DNA of 64,000 nt from Histidinibacterium lentulum (GTDB taxonomy: Bacteria; Pseudomonadota; Alphaproteobacteria; Rhodobacterales; Rhodobacteraceae). How positions within the stretch are numbered: position 1 is the first letter of the stretch; each line of letters starts with the position of its first letter. The stretch spans positions 1-64,000 of the forward strand of contig NZ_ML119083.1 of assembly GCF_003789055.1 (NCBI RefSeq), in the 5' to 3' direction. Positions 15,998 through 27,043 of the stretch are shown piece by piece. A model generated the notes under the pieces. It was not told where the DNA came from. It ran no database searches and worked only from the letters and a program-made list of their open reading frames with translations. The position numbers and the translations under genes were made by a program.

Positions 15998-17818
15998 TTA
16001 CGCGCGCCCGAACAGCCGCTCGATATCCGCAAGCTTCAGCTCGACATAGGTGGGCCTGCCATGGTTGCACTGCCCCGACAGCGGCGTCGCTTCCATCTCC
16101 CGCAGGAGCGCGTCCATCTCCTCCGCCCGCATATGCCGCCCGGCGCGGACCGAGCCGTGACAGGCTACGCGGCTCAGGATCGCGTCGAGCCGCGCGCCCA
16201 GCGTGCCGCTGTCGCCGAGATCGGACAGCTCGTCGAGGATGTCCCGCACCAGCGCCGCCGCATCGACGGGGCCGAGGATCGCCGGCGTCTCCCGCACCGC
16301 GACGGCCCCGCCCCCGAAGGGCTCCACAGCCAGACCCATCCGGTGCAGGTCCTCCGCATGGGACAGCAGCAACTCCGCGTCCGTGCCGGACAGCTCAACG
16401 ATCTCCGGGATCAGCAGCGCCTGCGCCGCGACGCCGGTCTCCGCCATCTGTCGCTTCAGCTTCTCGTAGACCAGCCGCTCATGCGCGGCGTGCTGGTCCA
16501 CGATCACGACCCCGTCCCCCGTCTGCGCGACGATGTAGGTCCCGTGAAGCTGCGCCCGCGCCGAGCCCAGCGGATGATCCCCTCGCGCCCGCTCCTCCGC
16601 CTGCACGGGCTCCGCCCTGACCGAAGGCGCGGCGGTCTCGGCAAAGCCGGGCGGGGCCTGGAAGGACGGGCGCGGCGACGGATAAGCGCGGTCCATCTGG
16701 TAGACCCTGCCGCTCACCGGCTCGGCATGCACCGCCGACAGCGTCGCGCTGGCCACCGTGGACGACGTCCGATGCCCCGCTCCGGCGAGCGCGTGGCGGA
16801 TGCCCGACACGATCAGCCCCCGCACGAGGCCCGGATCGCGGAACCTGACCTGGCTTTTCGCCGGGTGGACGTTCACGTCCACCAGCTTCGGGTCGCAGTC
16901 GACGAAGACGACCGCCGCCGGGTGCCTGTCCCGGGGCAGCGTGTCGGCATAGGCCCCACGCAGCGCCCCGATGAGCAGCTTGTCGGTGACGGGCCGCCCG
17001 TTGACGAAGAGATACTGCTGCACCGCCGAGCCGCGCGAATAGGTCGGCAGGGCGGCGAAACCCGAGAGATGATGATCCTCGCGCACGGCATCGAGCGGCA
17101 CCGCGTTCTCGGCGAAGGGCCCGCCCAGCACCTGGGCCGCCCGGCCATGGAGTGCGTCGAAGAGATCGCCCGACCGGGCGTCGGCGCGGAAGACGGTGCG
17201 CGCGGGCTCTTCCGTCGCGTCGACCAGGGTGAACCCGATGAAGGGCTCGGCAAGGGCGAGCCTGCGGATCGTCTCCGCGATGGCCTGCGCCTCGGCCCGG
17301 TCGGTGCGCAGGAACTTCAGCCGCGCGGGGGTCGCGTGAAAGAGATCGCGCAGCTCGACGCGCGTCCCGCAGGAGAGGGCCGCCGGACGCACCGCGGAAA
17401 CCCGCCCCCCGGCCACCGCGATTTCCGCGGCCTCGCCCCCCTCCACGCGGCTGACGATGGTCAGGCGCCCCACGGCCCCGAGCGAAGGCAAAGCCTCGCC
17501 CCGGAACCCGAAGGTGCTGATGGCCAGAAGGTCCGTCCCGTCGATCTTCGACGTGGCGTGCCGGCTGAGCGCGAGCGGCAGGTCCTCTGCCGTCATCCCG
17601 CAACCGTCGTCGACCACCCGGATCAACCGCTTGCCGCCCTCTGCAATGGTCACCTCGATCCGCGTCGCGCCCGCGTCGATGGCGTTCTCGACCAGTTCCT
17701 TGACCGCAGAGGCGGGCCGCTCCACCACCTCGCCCGCGGCGATGCGGTTGATCGCACCCTCGTCAAGCTGGCGGATCACCGGGCGGGGACGGTCCATGTT
17801 GGGGTTCGCAAGGGCCAT
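15998..17818 (-). CDS. mutL: DNA mismatch repair protein MutL
   Basis: A 606-residue MutL. The N-terminal GHKL ATPase carries [34 protein letters not shown] and [13 protein letters not shown]. The C-terminal domain includes [17 protein letters not shown], the conserved dimerisation/endonuclease-region motif, and ends [15 protein letters not shown] variable linker joins the two. It couples MutS mismatch recognition to strand removal. Start at the first ATG; an alternative is MDRPRP seven codons on. It follows the M16 peptidase genes on the same strand after a 67-bp gap. Confidence 0.97.
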   Translation of the reverse strand: MALANPNMDRPRPVIRQLDEGAINRIAAGEVVERPASAVKELVENAIDAGATRIEVTIAEGGKRLIRVVDDGCGMTAEDLPLALSRHATSKIDGTDLLAISTFGFRGEALPSLGAVGRLTIVSRVEGGEAAEIAVAGGRVSAVRPAALSCGTRVELRDLFHATPARLKFLRTDRAEAQAIAETIRRLALAEPFIGFTLVDATEEPARTVFRADARSGDLFDALHGRAAQVLGGPFAENAVPLDAVREDHHLSGFAALPTYSRGSAVQQYLFVNGRPVTDKLLIGALRGAYADTLPRDRHPAAVVFVDCDPKLVDVNVHPAKSQVRFRDPGLVRGLIVSGIRHALAGAGHRTSSTVASATLSAVHAEPVSGRVYQMDRAYPSPRPSFQAPPGFAETAAPSVRAEPVQAEERARGDHPLGSARAQLHGTYIVAQTGDGVVIVDQHAAHERLVYEKLKRQMAETGVAAQALLIPEIVELSGTDAELLLSHAEDLHRMGLAVEPFGGGAVAVRETPAILGPVDAAALVRDILDELSDLGDSGTLGARLDAILSRVACHGSVRAGRHMRAEEMDALLREMEATPLSGQCNHGRPTYVELKLADIERLFGRA

Positions 17819-17885
17819 GCCACTAGGGATAGCATGGCACCGCCGTCGATGCGAGGGGAGATGGGCGCGGTACGCCCTTCCAGCG

Positions 17886-19196
17886 TCAACTGTCGCTCAG
17901 GCCCTCGGGCTGGCCCACGACCACGAAATGCAGCGCCTCGGGCTTCAGCAGCTCCGTAGCGACCCGGTTGACGTCCTCGAGCGTCACAGCCTCCATCTGC
18001 GTATTCCGCGTCTGGATGTAGTCGGCCGGGAGCCCGGTGAACTGCATCCCGACGAGGATGTTCGCGATCCGGGCATTGCCGTCGAACCGCAGCGGATACT
18101 CGCCCGTGATGTAGGTCTTGGCCTCGGCGAGCTGCTCCTCGCTGATGCCCTCCTCTGCCATGCGCGCCCATTCGGCGCGGATCACCTCGATGGCCTCTGC
18201 CACCCGGTCATTGGCCGAGGCGACGGAGCCGAGGTAGAGTTCGGCATGTTCCTTCGGGACGAGGTAGGAGCCGACGCCGTAGGTCAGGCCGCGCTTCTCG
18301 CGCACCTCCTCCATCAGGATCGACTGCCGACCGGAGCCGCCGAGGATCTCGTTCAGGATATGGGCCGCGAAGAAATCCGGATCGTCCCGGTCCATCCCCT
18401 CGTGCCCGAAGAAGGCCACCGATTGCGGCGAGGGAAAATCGACCACGGTGATCCCGCCCTCGAGCGCGACCTCGATCCTCTCAGGCAGGTCCGGCCCCTC
18501 CTCCGGCAGGCCCTCGAACAGCTCGTCGAGCATCAGACCCGCCTCCTCGGCGGTGATGTCGCCCACGATGGACACATGGGCGCGGGACCGTACGATCGTG
18601 TCTTCGAAGGCTTGAAGCATGTCCTCCCGCGTCAGTCCGGCAACGCTGTCGAGCGTTCCGCTCAGGTCCGAGCCATAGGGATGATCGCCGAACGCCATGG
18701 CGTAGAACGTGTCCGCGGCGATATCGCCGGGGTCCTGAGCGCGGGAGCGGATGTTGGCGACGACCTGGGCGCGGACACGGTCGAGCGCGTCCTGATCGAA
18801 GCGCGGTTCGGTCAGGGACTGGTGCAGGAGGTCGACGGCCTCTTCCCGCGTTTCGGTCAGAAACCGCGCCGAGACGGACAGTGCATCGTCGCTCACATCA
18901 TAGCCGAAATCGGCGGCCATGCTCTCCAGGGCCAACTGGAACTCCTGCGCGCTCATCTCGCCGGAGCCTTCCTCGATCAGAGCGGTCATCAGGTTGACCG
19001 AACCGCGCTTGCCCTCGCGGTCGAGATTGGCGCCACCCTCGAACAGGATCTCCATGGCGATAAAGGGGATCTCGTGGGCCTCGACCAGCCAGGCATCGAC
19101 ACCTCCGGGGGAGGTGATCTCCTGAACCTCTATCTCGGCGGCGGCTGGGACCGCCCAGAAGGCGGCGGCAAATGCGGCGGTGGCGGCGCGGATCAT
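17886..19196 (-). CDS. M16 family peptidase-like protein (inactive-type partner)
   Basis: A 436-residue secreted protein (signal peptide about residues 1-20, AAA-E). It has the two-lobed M16 pitrilysin fold, but the HxxEH zinc motif is absent: the equivalent region reads [24 protein letters not shown]. The substrate-binding R/Y pair region LTYGVGSYL is kept. Such subunits pair with an active partner. The gene overlaps the preceding active M16 gene by 4 bp (ATGA), so the two are co-translated and probably form a heterodimer in the periplasm. Confidence 0.9.
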   Translation of the reverse strand: MIRAATAAFAAAFWAVPAAAEIEVQEITSPGGVDAWLVEAHEIPFIAMEILFEGGANLDREGKRGSVNLMTALIEEGSGEMSAQEFQLALESMAADFGYDVSDDALSVSARFLTETREEAVDLLHQSLTEPRFDQDALDRVRAQVVANIRSRAQDPGDIAADTFYAMAFGDHPYGSDLSGTLDSVAGLTREDMLQAFEDTIVRSRAHVSIVGDITAEEAGLMLDELFEGLPEEGPDLPERIEVALEGGITVVDFPSPQSVAFFGHEGMDRDDPDFFAAHILNEILGGSGRQSILMEEVREKRGLTYGVGSYLVPKEHAELYLGSVASANDRVAEAIEVIRAEWARMAEEGISEEQLAEAKTYITGEYPLRFDGNARIANILVGMQFTGLPADYIQTRNTQMEAVTLEDVNRVATELLKPEALHFVVVGQPEGLSDS

Positions 19197-20548
19197 TGCG
19201 AGACCTCCTCTTCTGCGGGCTCTTCTGCGGGGGCGGGGGCCGTGACATAGGCCGTGACGGAGCGTTCCGGCACCAGCACCTCCGCGGCGACGGCGAGAAC
19301 GTCCTCGGCAGTGACCGCTTGGAGTATCTCGGGCCATTGCTGCACGTCCTCGACGGTGAGCCCGGAGGTCAGGGCAGCGCCATACCGGCGGGCCAACCCC
19401 TGCACGTTGTCTCGGGCGTATATTTCCTGTGCTCGCAACCGGGTCCGGATACGCTCCATCGCGTCCGGATCGGGCCCGGTCCGGAGGAACTCGGCGATCA
19501 CGGCGTCCATCCGCGTTTCCGCGGTGGCCAGATCCACGCCGTCGGAGGGCGCAACGGAAATGGAGAAGGTCGTGTCGTCGAGCGACACGCCGCCATAGCC
19601 CGCCCCGGTGTAGACCGCGATGTTCTCGTCGAACTGCAGCGCCTGTCCCAGCGCCGAGGTGAAGGGCGATCCGCCCAGAAGCTCTGCGAGATAAGTCAGC
19701 GCGGCCGCCTTCTCCTGCGCGCCCGGATCACGCTCGGGTGCCAGATAGCTCCGCACGAGGTAAGGCTGCGCCACACGGGGATCCTCGTAGGTCAACCGTC
19801 GCGCGGCAAGCTGCGGCGGCTCCTCGGACCGGAAACGCTCCAGCAACTGGGGTTCTGCCGGAATCGGACCGTAATGCTGGCGCGCGAGTTCCAGAACCTC
19901 CTCGGGATCGACATCGCCCGCGACGATCAGGATGGCGTTGTTGGGCGAGTAGTAGAGATCATAGAAGTCGAGCGCGTCCTCCATGGACAGGCTCTCCATC
20001 TCGTGGCGCCAGCCGATGATCGGCACGCCGTAGCGGTGGTTCAGGTACTGCGTGGCGCGGAGCTGCTCCATCGCGATGGCGCCGGGGCTGGAATCGACCC
20101 GCTGGCTGCGTTCCTCGAGGATGACGTCCCTCTCGGTCACGATATCCTCTGGCGTCAGGCGGATGTCGTTCATCCGGTCGGCCTCGAGCGTCATCATCAG
20201 CTCCAGCCGGTCGGCAGCGACGCGCTGGAAGTAGGCGGTATAGTCGAAGGAGGTGAAGGCGTTGTCCGATCCGCCCTGGGCGGCGACGATATCGCTCAAC
20301 TCGCCGGATTCGAGGTCGTCCGTCGCCTTGAAGAGCAGGTGCTCGAGAAAATGCGCAACCCCCGACTGGCCCGGAGGCTCATCCGCGGAGCCTGCACGGT
20401 ACCAGACCATGTGCGTGACCACCGGCGCGCGGCGGTCCTCGATCACGACGACGTCCATGCCGTTGTCGAGCGTGTAGGTGGTGACCTCGTCGGCGGCCAT
20501 GGCGATGGCCGGCAGCCAGATCAGCGCCGGCAGCAGCAGTCTCAACAT
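19193..20548 (-). CDS. M16 family zinc peptidase (active subunit)
   Basis: A 451-residue secreted pitrilysin-type peptidase. Signal peptide about residues 1-18 (AIAMA). The inverted zinc motif appears in GVAHFLEHLLFKAT (HFLEH near residues 66-70), with the downstream glutamate in the AFTSFDYTAYF/EADRM region. It probably cleaves short periplasmic peptides, as known for M16B proteins. It starts the two-gene unit with the inactive-type subunit. The C-terminal tail is rich in Pro/Glu ([15 protein letters not shown]). Confidence 0.93.
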   Translation of the reverse strand: MLRLLLPALIWLPAIAMAADEVTTYTLDNGMDVVVIEDRRAPVVTHMVWYRAGSADEPPGQSGVAHFLEHLLFKATDDLESGELSDIVAAQGGSDNAFTSFDYTAYFQRVAADRLELMMTLEADRMNDIRLTPEDIVTERDVILEERSQRVDSSPGAIAMEQLRATQYLNHRYGVPIIGWRHEMESLSMEDALDFYDLYYSPNNAILIVAGDVDPEEVLELARQHYGPIPAEPQLLERFRSEEPPQLAARRLTYEDPRVAQPYLVRSYLAPERDPGAQEKAAALTYLAELLGGSPFTSALGQALQFDENIAVYTGAGYGGVSLDDTTFSISVAPSDGVDLATAETRMDAVIAEFLRTGPDPDAMERIRTRLRAQEIYARDNVQGLARRYGAALTSGLTVEDVQQWPEILQAVTAEDVLAVAAEVLVPERSVTAYVTAPAPAEEPAEEEVSQ

Positions 20549-20633
20549 GGGCTTCCCTCGCCTGTTACGACCGGTCAGAGGTATGGCCCGTCACGCAATC
20601 CGCAAGTTCGGCAACGGGCTTGTGAGGGGCGCT

Positions 20634-21143
20634 TTACCGGGCCGGTGGCGCCGAAGGCACCGGCACCCCGGCCTGCCGGAACCGGCCGAGTTCCGTGCGC
20701 GCGTCGAGCGCCAGCGGAGCGTAGGCCTGGAAGTACCGGTCGCCGCCGAAGATTCCCGCGCCGAACCCGCTGCGGCGGCTGCGAAACTGCGCATCCTCGG
20801 TCGCGAGCGTGCTGCGGATATCGGAAGGGACGCCGAACCGCCCTGCCGTGGCCACCAGCGCCGCGTCGGAGGCCGGAACGCCGCCAGCGAAGGCCGCGGC
20901 AGGTTGGCCCCCGAGTGCCGCGATGGCCTCGCCACGGGGATTGCGGTCCGTCCGGTTCACGCCGCCCGGCGTCGGGGGAGGCAAGACCGACAGGTTGTCC
21001 GGGATCACCAGCGGCTGGGTCGGCAACACGGAGAATTCGTCCGGGCCGGCCCCGTTCGTCGAAAGGTCACGCAGTCCGACATTCTGACCGGCGCAGGCGG
21101 ACAGGGCGAGACAGACGAGGCAGTACAGTGCGGCGCGGATCAT
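20634..21143 (-). CDS. bamF: BamF-type lipoprotein (DUF3035)
   Basis: A 169-residue lipoprotein. The signal MIRAALYCLVCLALSA precedes Cys17 (LSAC). The mature part starts with a proline-rich PLVIPDNLSVLPPPTPGG motif, which defines DUF3035, the family assigned to BamF of the alphaproteobacterial outer-membrane beta-barrel assembly complex. GGAGGTC lies ahead of ATG 21143. It stands between lspA and the M16 pair, a common Rhodobacterales arrangement, and lspA encodes the peptidase that would mature it. Confidence 0.75.
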   Translation of the reverse strand: MIRAALYCLVCLALSACAGQNVGLRDLSTNGAGPDEFSVLPTQPLVIPDNLSVLPPPTPGGVNRTDRNPRGEAIAALGGQPAAAFAGGVPASDAALVATAGRFGVPSDIRSTLATEDAQFRSRRSGFGAGIFGGDRYFQAYAPLALDARTELGRFRQAGVPVPSAPPAR

Positions 21144-21195
21144 CGAGACCTCCGGCAGGTTCGGGCGCAAGGTCTAGCGCAAGGGCCGCACCCCG

Positions 21196-21684
21196 TCACG
21201 TCCTCTTTCTCCGGTCCTTGCCACCGCCTTCGTCGCGTCCCGCGAAGAACACAAGGCCAAGGGCGCCGGCGAACACCCCCACATCCGCCACGTTGAAGGC
21301 GAAAGGATTAACGATGCCGCAGCAGGACATGTTGATGAAATCCGCAACCGCGCCGTAGAGGATGCGGTCGACCACGTTCCCGACAGCACCGCCCACCAGC
21401 AGGCCCGCGGAGATCAGGGCAGGCCGGCCGCCGCCCTCCCGGTTGATCCAGTAGAGGACGAAGGCTGTGACGCCGAGCGCGATCGCCACCAGAAGCCACC
21501 GCGCGTCGAAGTCGGCGAAGAGCCCGAAGTTGACACCGCGGTTCCAGGCCATCCTCAGGGTGAAGAACGGCGGCCAGACGTCGATCACCGCGACGGACCT
21601 GAGGTCGAGCCAGTGCACCACGAGCCATTTCGTGGCCTGGTCCACGACGAAGACACAGAAGGCGGTCCAGTAGGTCAGGCGCAT
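21196..21684 (-). CDS. lspA: Lipoprotein signal peptidase (signal peptidase II)
   Basis: A 162-residue inner-membrane aspartic protease that cleaves prolipoproteins. Four membrane segments are visible. The catalytic aspartates lie in GNVVDRILYGAVADFI and FAFNVADVGV, and the conserved NRGVNFGLF motif is near residue 48. It has a short basic tail (GRDEGGGKDRRKRT). It lies 12 bp after purH on the same strand. Confidence 0.96.
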   Translation of the reverse strand: MRLTYWTAFCVFVVDQATKWLVVHWLDLRSVAVIDVWPPFFTLRMAWNRGVNFGLFADFDARWLLVAIALGVTAFVLYWINREGGGRPALISAGLLVGGAVGNVVDRILYGAVADFINMSCCGIVNPFAFNVADVGVFAGALGLVFFAGRDEGGGKDRRKRT

Positions 21685-21696
21685 CCCCGGACTCCC

Positions 21697-23286
21697 CTAA
21701 TGCCTGAAATGGCGCATGCCGGTGAAGACCATGGCGATACCAGCCGTGTCGGCGGCCGCGATCACCTCTTCGTCGCGGACCGATCCGCCGGGCTGGATCA
21801 CCGCCACGGCCCCCGCCTCGGCTGCGGTCAGAAGACCGTCGGCGAAGGGGAAGAACGCGTCGGAGGCCACGACCGATCCCCGGGTGGGCGCCTCGGGCAA
21901 GCCCAGGGCCTCGGCCATGTCCTCGGCCTTGCGCGCGGCGATGCGTGTGGAATCGATCCGGCTCATCTGCCCCGCGCCGATGCCCACGGTGGCGCCGTCC
22001 TTCGCGTAGACGATGGCGTTCGACTTGACGTGCTTCGCCACGGTCCATGCGAACAGAAGGTCCGCCATCTGGGACTCTGTTGGCGCGACCTTCGTGACGA
22101 TCCGGATATCGGCCGCATCGAGTGTCCCTGTGTCGCGGTCCTGCACGAGGAACCCGCCCGTGACAGGGCGCATTTCCAGCCCCGGTTCGGCCATGTTGGC
22201 GAGGCCCGGCGCCTTCAGCAGGCGCACGTTCTTCTTTGCGGCGAAGATGTCTCTCGCGTCGTTGTGAAAGGCGGGGGCGATGACCACCTCGGTGAAGATC
22301 TCGCTGATCGCCTGCGCGGTCTCGGCATCCACCGCCGCGTTCAGCGCCACAATCCCGCCGAAGGCCGAGGTGCGGTCGCAGTCGTAGGCCCGGCGGTAGG
22401 CCTCGGCGAGCGTCGCCCCCCGCGCGACGCCGCAGGGATTGGCGTGCTTGACGATGACGCAGGCCGCCCCGCCCGCGGGCAGGAATTCTGACACCAGCTC
22501 ATAGGCTGCATCGGTGTCGTTGATGTTGTTGTAGCTCAGCTCCTTGCCCTGGAGCTGCTCGGCGGTCGCGACGCCCGGACGGTTCGAGCCGTCCACATAA
22601 AAGGCGGCGCGCTGGTGCGGGTTCTCGCCATAGCGCAGTCGCTGGCGCAGCTTGCCGCCCAGAGTGCGCCAGGGGGGCGTTTCAGCGCCGGTGTGCCGGG
22701 CCATCCAGGTCGCCACGGCGGTGTCGTAGGCCGCGGTCCGCCCGAAAGCCGCGAGCGCCATGCGCGCGCGGAACTCGGCCCCCGTGCCGCCGCCGGTGCG
22801 CCTCATCTCCCCGAGAAGGTCCGCGTAATCGGCCGGGTCGGTGACCACGGCGACATGGGCATTGGTCTTGGCGCCCGCGCGGATCATCGCGGGACCGCCG
22901 ATGTCGATGTTCTCGATGATCTCCGCGGCGTCGGCGCCCGCGGCGACGGTCTCCTCGAAGGGGTAGAGGTTGACGATCAGGAGGTCGATCGGCTCGATCC
23001 CGTGCTCCTCCATAGCAGCCTGGTGCCCGGGATCGTCGCGCAGCGCGAGAAGCCCCCCGTGGATGCGCGGATGCAGGGTCTTGACCCGCCCCCCCATGAT
23101 CTCGGGATGGCCCGTGACATCGGCCACGTCGCGCACCGTCAGACCCGCATCGCGCAGCATACCGGCAGAGCCTCCCGTGGAGAGAAGCTCCACCCCCGCG
23201 GCCTCGAGTTCCGTCGCCAGTTCGATCAGACCCGACTTGTCGGAGACGGAGATCAGCGCGCGGCTCAAGGGGACGACATCGGTCAT
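21697..23286 (-). CDS. purH: Bifunctional purine biosynthesis protein PurH
   Basis: A 529-residue enzyme for the last two steps of IMP synthesis. The N-terminal IMP cyclohydrolase (MGS-like) domain covers about residues 1-150 ([44 protein letters not shown]). The AICAR transformylase domain follows, with the catalytic KHANPCG and the closing [14 protein letters not shown]. Its start overlaps the stop of the heparinase-like gene by 4 bp (ATGA). Length is typical. Confidence 0.98.
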   Translation of the reverse strand: MTDVVPLSRALISVSDKSGLIELATELEAAGVELLSTGGSAGMLRDAGLTVRDVADVTGHPEIMGGRVKTLHPRIHGGLLALRDDPGHQAAMEEHGIEPIDLLIVNLYPFEETVAAGADAAEIIENIDIGGPAMIRAGAKTNAHVAVVTDPADYADLLGEMRRTGGGTGAEFRARMALAAFGRTAAYDTAVATWMARHTGAETPPWRTLGGKLRQRLRYGENPHQRAAFYVDGSNRPGVATAEQLQGKELSYNNINDTDAAYELVSEFLPAGGAACVIVKHANPCGVARGATLAEAYRRAYDCDRTSAFGGIVALNAAVDAETAQAISEIFTEVVIAPAFHNDARDIFAAKKNVRLLKAPGLANMAEPGLEMRPVTGGFLVQDRDTGTLDAADIRIVTKVAPTESQMADLLFAWTVAKHVKSNAIVYAKDGATVGIGAGQMSRIDSTRIAARKAEDMAEALGLPEAPTRGSVVASDAFFPFADGLLTAAEAGAVAVIQPGGSVRDEEVIAAADTAGIAMVFTGMRHFRH

Positions 23287-25061
23287 GGAACTTCCTCGCT
23301 TTCCATCTCCGCGGCGAACGGTGCCTGTACCAGGTCGCGCAGCGCGACCGGAGTCTCCTGCGACTTGGCCAGAAACCAGCGGACGCGCGTCGCATACGCC
23401 ACCGCGAAGCCGGATAAAACCACCTGCCGTGACGGCCGCGGGCGAAGCTGACCGATCTCCATGTATACGGACCTGTCCAGCGTCACGCCCGACGAGCCGT
23501 CCCGACTGAGCACCCAGACCTCGCCCGATGCGAGGCGCAGCCGCACCGAGGCGCCATCCGTGTCGGCCTCGGTGACCACGTCGGGATGCAGGTGGAACCG
23601 GATGTCGAAGGGCACGCCCCGGAAAGGCGAGCGGGCCAGCGCCGCTTCGAACACAGCGCGATCCCGTTCGTCGAGCGTCGTGATGACGTCCTCGCCCGCG
23701 ACCATCCGCCCGTCGAGCGCCAGATCGAGTGTCCGCGCATGGGTCAGGCCGTAGTCGGCGCGATAGCCGTCATGGGCGGATTCGAGGCGCAGATGGTCGT
23801 CGCCGCGGATGATCCGCGCCTGGACTTCGCTGGGCGGCGGCACGATCCCCGTAGGTGTCAGACGTCCCGGCGACCGGTCGTCGAGGCAAAGCCCCGAGTG
23901 GCTCGCCGCTTCGCGCGCGGCGCGGTGCCAAGCCATGCCGAGACCGGTAGCCGGCCCCGCCCCCACGATGACCGGCCTGCGTCCCGATGTCAGCTCGAAC
24001 GCGAGAAGCGAGGCTTGGGCCTCTGCCCCGCGCGGAGGCACGGAGACATCCGCGATCAGCGTCGTCCGTCCGGCCGCGAGGCGCGCATATCCTGCAGGAA
24101 GCCTCTCTGGCTCGGGTCTCTCCCGCACGCCCGAGGCGGCCAGCGCGGCGTCGAGATCACCTTCCGCCGTCCGCGCGCCGCCGTGGAACCGCGCAAGGCC
24201 TCCGTCCGCATGGCGCAGCGCGCGCAACGCGGGCGCGAGCCTGCTTCGTGCTGCCGACACCTGCGGGGGCACGGTGAACCCCCCGTCCTCCAGGGTCTCC
24301 GCGCAGGCATTGAGCAGAAGCAGCGCTTCAAGCATGTCGGAAGGCTTTCGCGACGCAAGCCCGCCGTCGGCCTCGATCGCCTCGTCGCAATGCTCCGCCA
24401 GAGCAAGAACGCCCGGCGCCGCCAACTCCCGGTGACCGCGAAGCAGGAGCCCTGCGACGACCAGCCCGGCAAGGGCCTCGAACCGCGGCAGACCGGGGTC
24501 CGCCCTGCGTGCGCGCCGCCCGAGATAGTGTGCATGGCCCGACATCATCCGTGTCAGACGGTCGCTCTCCTTCTGCGGCTGGGACCTGAGGAGGAACTGC
24601 GCATGGGCTGCAAGACGCAGCGCCCGCCGGCCCGCGAGCTGTGGTGTCCAGCCCGGTCCGCGTCCCCCTCCGAAATGCCTGTCCCAGTCACGAACCCAGG
24701 CGCAGGCCGTCAGTCGCGCCCGGCCGTCCCCCGCCGCCACCAGGTCGTCGAGCCACCCGAACCCGTGCATCGCCGCAGCGGCGTCGTCATTCTCTGCCGT
24801 GACATCCCAGAGCGACTGATCCGGCCCGAGGCTGACGATCTGGCTCGCGAAGAGACCGGTGCCCGACACGAGCCTGCGTCCCTGGACGAAATCGCCCACC
24901 AGACGAGGCTCTGGCGCACGCAGAAAGCCCGCAGCCCGCGACTTGCGCGCCGCCCTCCAGGCTGCGGTGCTGTCGGCGAGGCGCCGAAAGCGCCCGGTTC
25001 CGCGGCGGGTCGCGTCCACGTCTGCTGCCTCGAACAGGGGGACATCCTCCCCTTCTTTCAT
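23283..25061 (-). CDS. Heparinase II/III family protein
   Basis: A 592-residue protein of the heparinase II/III-like group: an alpha-helical toroid (about residues 30-320, with [15 protein letters not shown] and [35 protein letters not shown]) followed by a beta-sandwich domain ([49 protein letters not shown]). This cytosolic version is widespread beside purH and rsmB-like genes in Rhodobacterales, and its substrate is not known. The ATG at 25061 has a weak ribosome site. A TTG at 25079 behind AGGGCAGGG would add six residues. Confidence 0.85.
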   Translation of the reverse strand: MKEGEDVPLFEAADVDATRRGTGRFRRLADSTAAWRAARKSRAAGFLRAPEPRLVGDFVQGRRLVSGTGLFASQIVSLGPDQSLWDVTAENDDAAAAMHGFGWLDDLVAAGDGRARLTACAWVRDWDRHFGGGRGPGWTPQLAGRRALRLAAHAQFLLRSQPQKESDRLTRMMSGHAHYLGRRARRADPGLPRFEALAGLVVAGLLLRGHRELAAPGVLALAEHCDEAIEADGGLASRKPSDMLEALLLLNACAETLEDGGFTVPPQVSAARSRLAPALRALRHADGGLARFHGGARTAEGDLDAALAASGVRERPEPERLPAGYARLAAGRTTLIADVSVPPRGAEAQASLLAFELTSGRRPVIVGAGPATGLGMAWHRAAREAASHSGLCLDDRSPGRLTPTGIVPPPSEVQARIIRGDDHLRLESAHDGYRADYGLTHARTLDLALDGRMVAGEDVITTLDERDRAVFEAALARSPFRGVPFDIRFHLHPDVVTEADTDGASVRLRLASGEVWVLSRDGSSGVTLDRSVYMEIGQLRPRPSRQVVLSGFAVAYATRVRWFLAKSQETPVALRDLVQAPFAAEMESEEVP

Positions 25062-25093
25062 TGACGACAGGATAGCCAAGATGCCCTGCCCTG

Positions 25094-26377
25094 TCACGCG
25101 GCCTTGATCAGCACCGCCATGAAGAAGCCATCCATGCCGCCGCGCTCGGACCAGTGATCGGGTCGCGTCCTCAGTCCTCCCTCGGGCGCGGCCCATTCGG
25201 GGTCGATCCAGGCGGCTTCGGGCAGCGGCGCCATGGCAAGGCCGGGATGTCGCAGAAGCGCCTCCTCGACCTGGACCTCGCCCTCGTCGGGAATCAGCGA
25301 ACAGGTGCAGTAAAGGAGCCGCCCGCCGGGCTTCAGCAGGGTCAGGGCATGGTCGATCAACTGCGCCTGCTGGACGATCAGTTCGTCGATCCCGGCACCG
25401 TCGCGTGCGACGGGCAGGTCGGGATGACGGCGGATCGTGCCGGTCGCCGAACAGGGCGCATCGAGGCAGACGGCATCCCATCCGCGCTCCTCGTATCGCA
25501 GTGCATCGCCTGCCACGATCTGTGCGGCAAGGTCGCATCGCCCGAGGTTCTCGGCGACCCGCGCCAGCCTCGCCTCGCTCAGGTCGAGCGCGGTGACCTC
25601 CGCCCCCGCAGCGGCGAGTTGCAGCGTCTTGCCCCCCGGCGCGGCGCACAGGTCGAGCACGCGCTCACCCTTGGCCGGCGCCAGCAGGCGCACGGGCAGG
25701 GCCGCGGCGGCGTCCTGCACCCAGAACCTGCCCTCGGCAAAGCCAGGCAGGGCCGTGACCTGTGCGGCGCCCGTGTGGCGCAGGCTCCCCGTGGGCAGAA
25801 CCGTGGCGCCTATCTCGGCAGCCAGTGCCTCTGCATCAACGTCCGACCGCGGAGTCAGATCGAGCGGCGCCCCGCGCACATGCGCGTCCTCGATCCGCTG
25901 CACCGCCCTGTCACCCCAGGCGTCAACCAATGGGCGGCGCAGCCAGCGCGGCAGAGTCGGGACGGGCAGCTTCTCCCAGTCCTCCGGCGTCAGCCCCTCC
26001 AGCTTGCGCAAGACCGCGTTGACAAGGCCCCGGAACGAGGCGGTGCGTTGTGACTGGCCAGCGACCTCCACCCAGGCATCCACCACGCCATGGGCGGCGG
26101 CCCCCTGCGCGAACTCCACCGTCGCGAGCCGCAGGATCGCCAGAGCCGCCGGCGGCGGCCTGCGGGCGAGATGGGGTTTCAGCACCCGATCCGCCCGGGC
26201 CGCCTGCCGCAGCGCCTCACCCGCGAGCCGCATCGCGCGGGCCCTCTCCTGTGGCGCGAGCCCGGCCAGGACGGGCGTGTCCTCGTAGAGCATCCGCCCC
26301 CGTTCGGTCACATCGCGCACCAGGGCGAGGGCGGCGCGGCGGGGCGCAAGGCCCTTGCGATCAGAGGTCTCGGCCAA
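25094..26377 (-). CDS. RsmB/NOP family rRNA cytosine-C5 methyltransferase
   Basis: A 427-residue SAM-dependent RNA methyltransferase. The N-terminal NusB-like helical domain (about residues 10-140) is followed by the Rossmann domain with VLDLCAAPGGKTLQLA, ALDLSEARLARVAENL, the LDAPCSATGTIRRHPD catalytic motif and LLYCTCSLIPDEGE. Both motif IV and motif VI cysteines are present. The start is TTG at 26377, supported by AAGGAG seven bases upstream and by family length. It probably modifies 16S rRNA (RsmB site C967), though the fraction of RsmB relatives with other targets is not small. Confidence 0.9.
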   Translation of the reverse strand: MAETSDRKGLAPRRAALALVRDVTERGRMLYEDTPVLAGLAPQERARAMRLAGEALRQAARADRVLKPHLARRPPPAALAILRLATVEFAQGAAAHGVVDAWVEVAGQSQRTASFRGLVNAVLRKLEGLTPEDWEKLPVPTLPRWLRRPLVDAWGDRAVQRIEDAHVRGAPLDLTPRSDVDAEALAAEIGATVLPTGSLRHTGAAQVTALPGFAEGRFWVQDAAAALPVRLLAPAKGERVLDLCAAPGGKTLQLAAAGAEVTALDLSEARLARVAENLGRCDLAAQIVAGDALRYEERGWDAVCLDAPCSATGTIRRHPDLPVARDGAGIDELIVQQAQLIDHALTLLKPGGRLLYCTCSLIPDEGEVQVEEALLRHPGLAMAPLPEAAWIDPEWAAPEGGLRTRPDHWSERGGMDGFFMAVLIKAA

Positions 26378-26450
26378 GCTGGCGCTCCTTGTTGGCGGGC
26401 GTCGGCGGCGTATATCGGGATGGAACGCACGACAAGCCGGAGGAGACCGC

Positions 26451-26627
26451 ATGTCCGACACCGAAAGAGAGCTCCCCCCCGCGGCGCAACGCGCGCTGGC
26501 CGAAGCGGAGGCGCGGCGCAAGGCAGCCAGGGACGAGACGCTGCCGGTGGAGCTGGGCGGACGTGACGGTCCGGAGCCGGTGCGCTATGGCGACTGGGAA
26601 AGAAAGGGGCTCGCGATAGACTTCTGA
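26451..26627 (+). CDS. DUF1674 / succinate dehydrogenase assembly factor 4 family
   Basis: A 58-residue protein ending in PEPVRYGDWERKGLAIDF. That is the DUF1674 signature (P-x-R-YGDWE-x-KG-x-x-x-DF), shared with mitochondrial SdhAF4, which helps load flavinylated SdhA into complex II. The N-terminal half is a charged helix (AAQRALAEAEARRKAARDE). CGGAGGAG precedes the ATG. It is divergent from the rsmB-like gene and convergent with the following gene. No sdh genes are nearby. Confidence 0.85.
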   Translation: MSDTERELPPAAQRALAEAEARRKAARDETLPVELGGRDGPEPVRYGDWERKGLAIDF

Positions 26628-26644
26628 CCAGCGAACGCGCGCCC

Positions 26645-27004
26645 TCAACGGATCGTGAAGCGGGCAGTGTCCCCCTGACCCTGGTCAGCCGTGAACCGCA
26701 GCCGGGAGCCGTCCACCTCCACGAGCTGGCAGTTCTGCGGCCATGATCGGCTGCCCCAAGACAGAGTCCGGCAGAAATAGCCATCCTGCCAGCTCCAGCT
26801 TCCCGTCACCTGTTCGCCCTGCGCCGTCCCGCCGATGCTGCCATCTGCGCCGACTGCAAGGGAAATGCCAAAGAGCGGGATCGCGAGCGTCCGGCCCTCA
26901 ACTGTGGACAGGAACACGCCCCGGTCGCGGATCGGCGAGAAATCCGCCGCGGCGGGCGAGGCGATGACTAAGGCGAGTGCGAGGAGGCTGAATAACCGGG
27001 TCAT
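26645..27004 (-). CDS. Small secreted protein, unknown
   Basis: A 119-residue protein with a signal peptide ([20 protein letters not shown], cleaved before DFSPI). The mature domain of about 99 residues is probably all beta and holds two cysteines ([23 protein letters not shown]) spaced to form a disulfide. No enzyme motif is seen. It sits 39 bp behind dapB on the same strand. Similar small periplasmic proteins next to dapB occur in other Rhodobacterales, from memory. Function unknown. Confidence 0.65.
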   Translation of the reverse strand: MTRLFSLLALALVIASPAAADFSPIRDRGVFLSTVEGRTLAIPLFGISLAVGADGSIGGTAQGEQVTGSWSWQDGYFCRTLSWGSRSWPQNCQLVEVDGSRLRFTADQGQGDTARFTIR

Positions 27005-27043
27005 GCCTTGTCTACGTCCCGATGGCCATTTCGGTTCATCCGG

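Noticed and set aside
15848-17959. Long open frame on the plus strand opposite mutL
   Set aside because: Low-complexity Arg/Pro/His translation across an unambiguous mutL.
19172-21358. Long open frame on the plus strand opposite the M16 peptidase and BamF genes
   Set aside because: It crosses several real genes and intergenic gaps, with composition unlike a protein.
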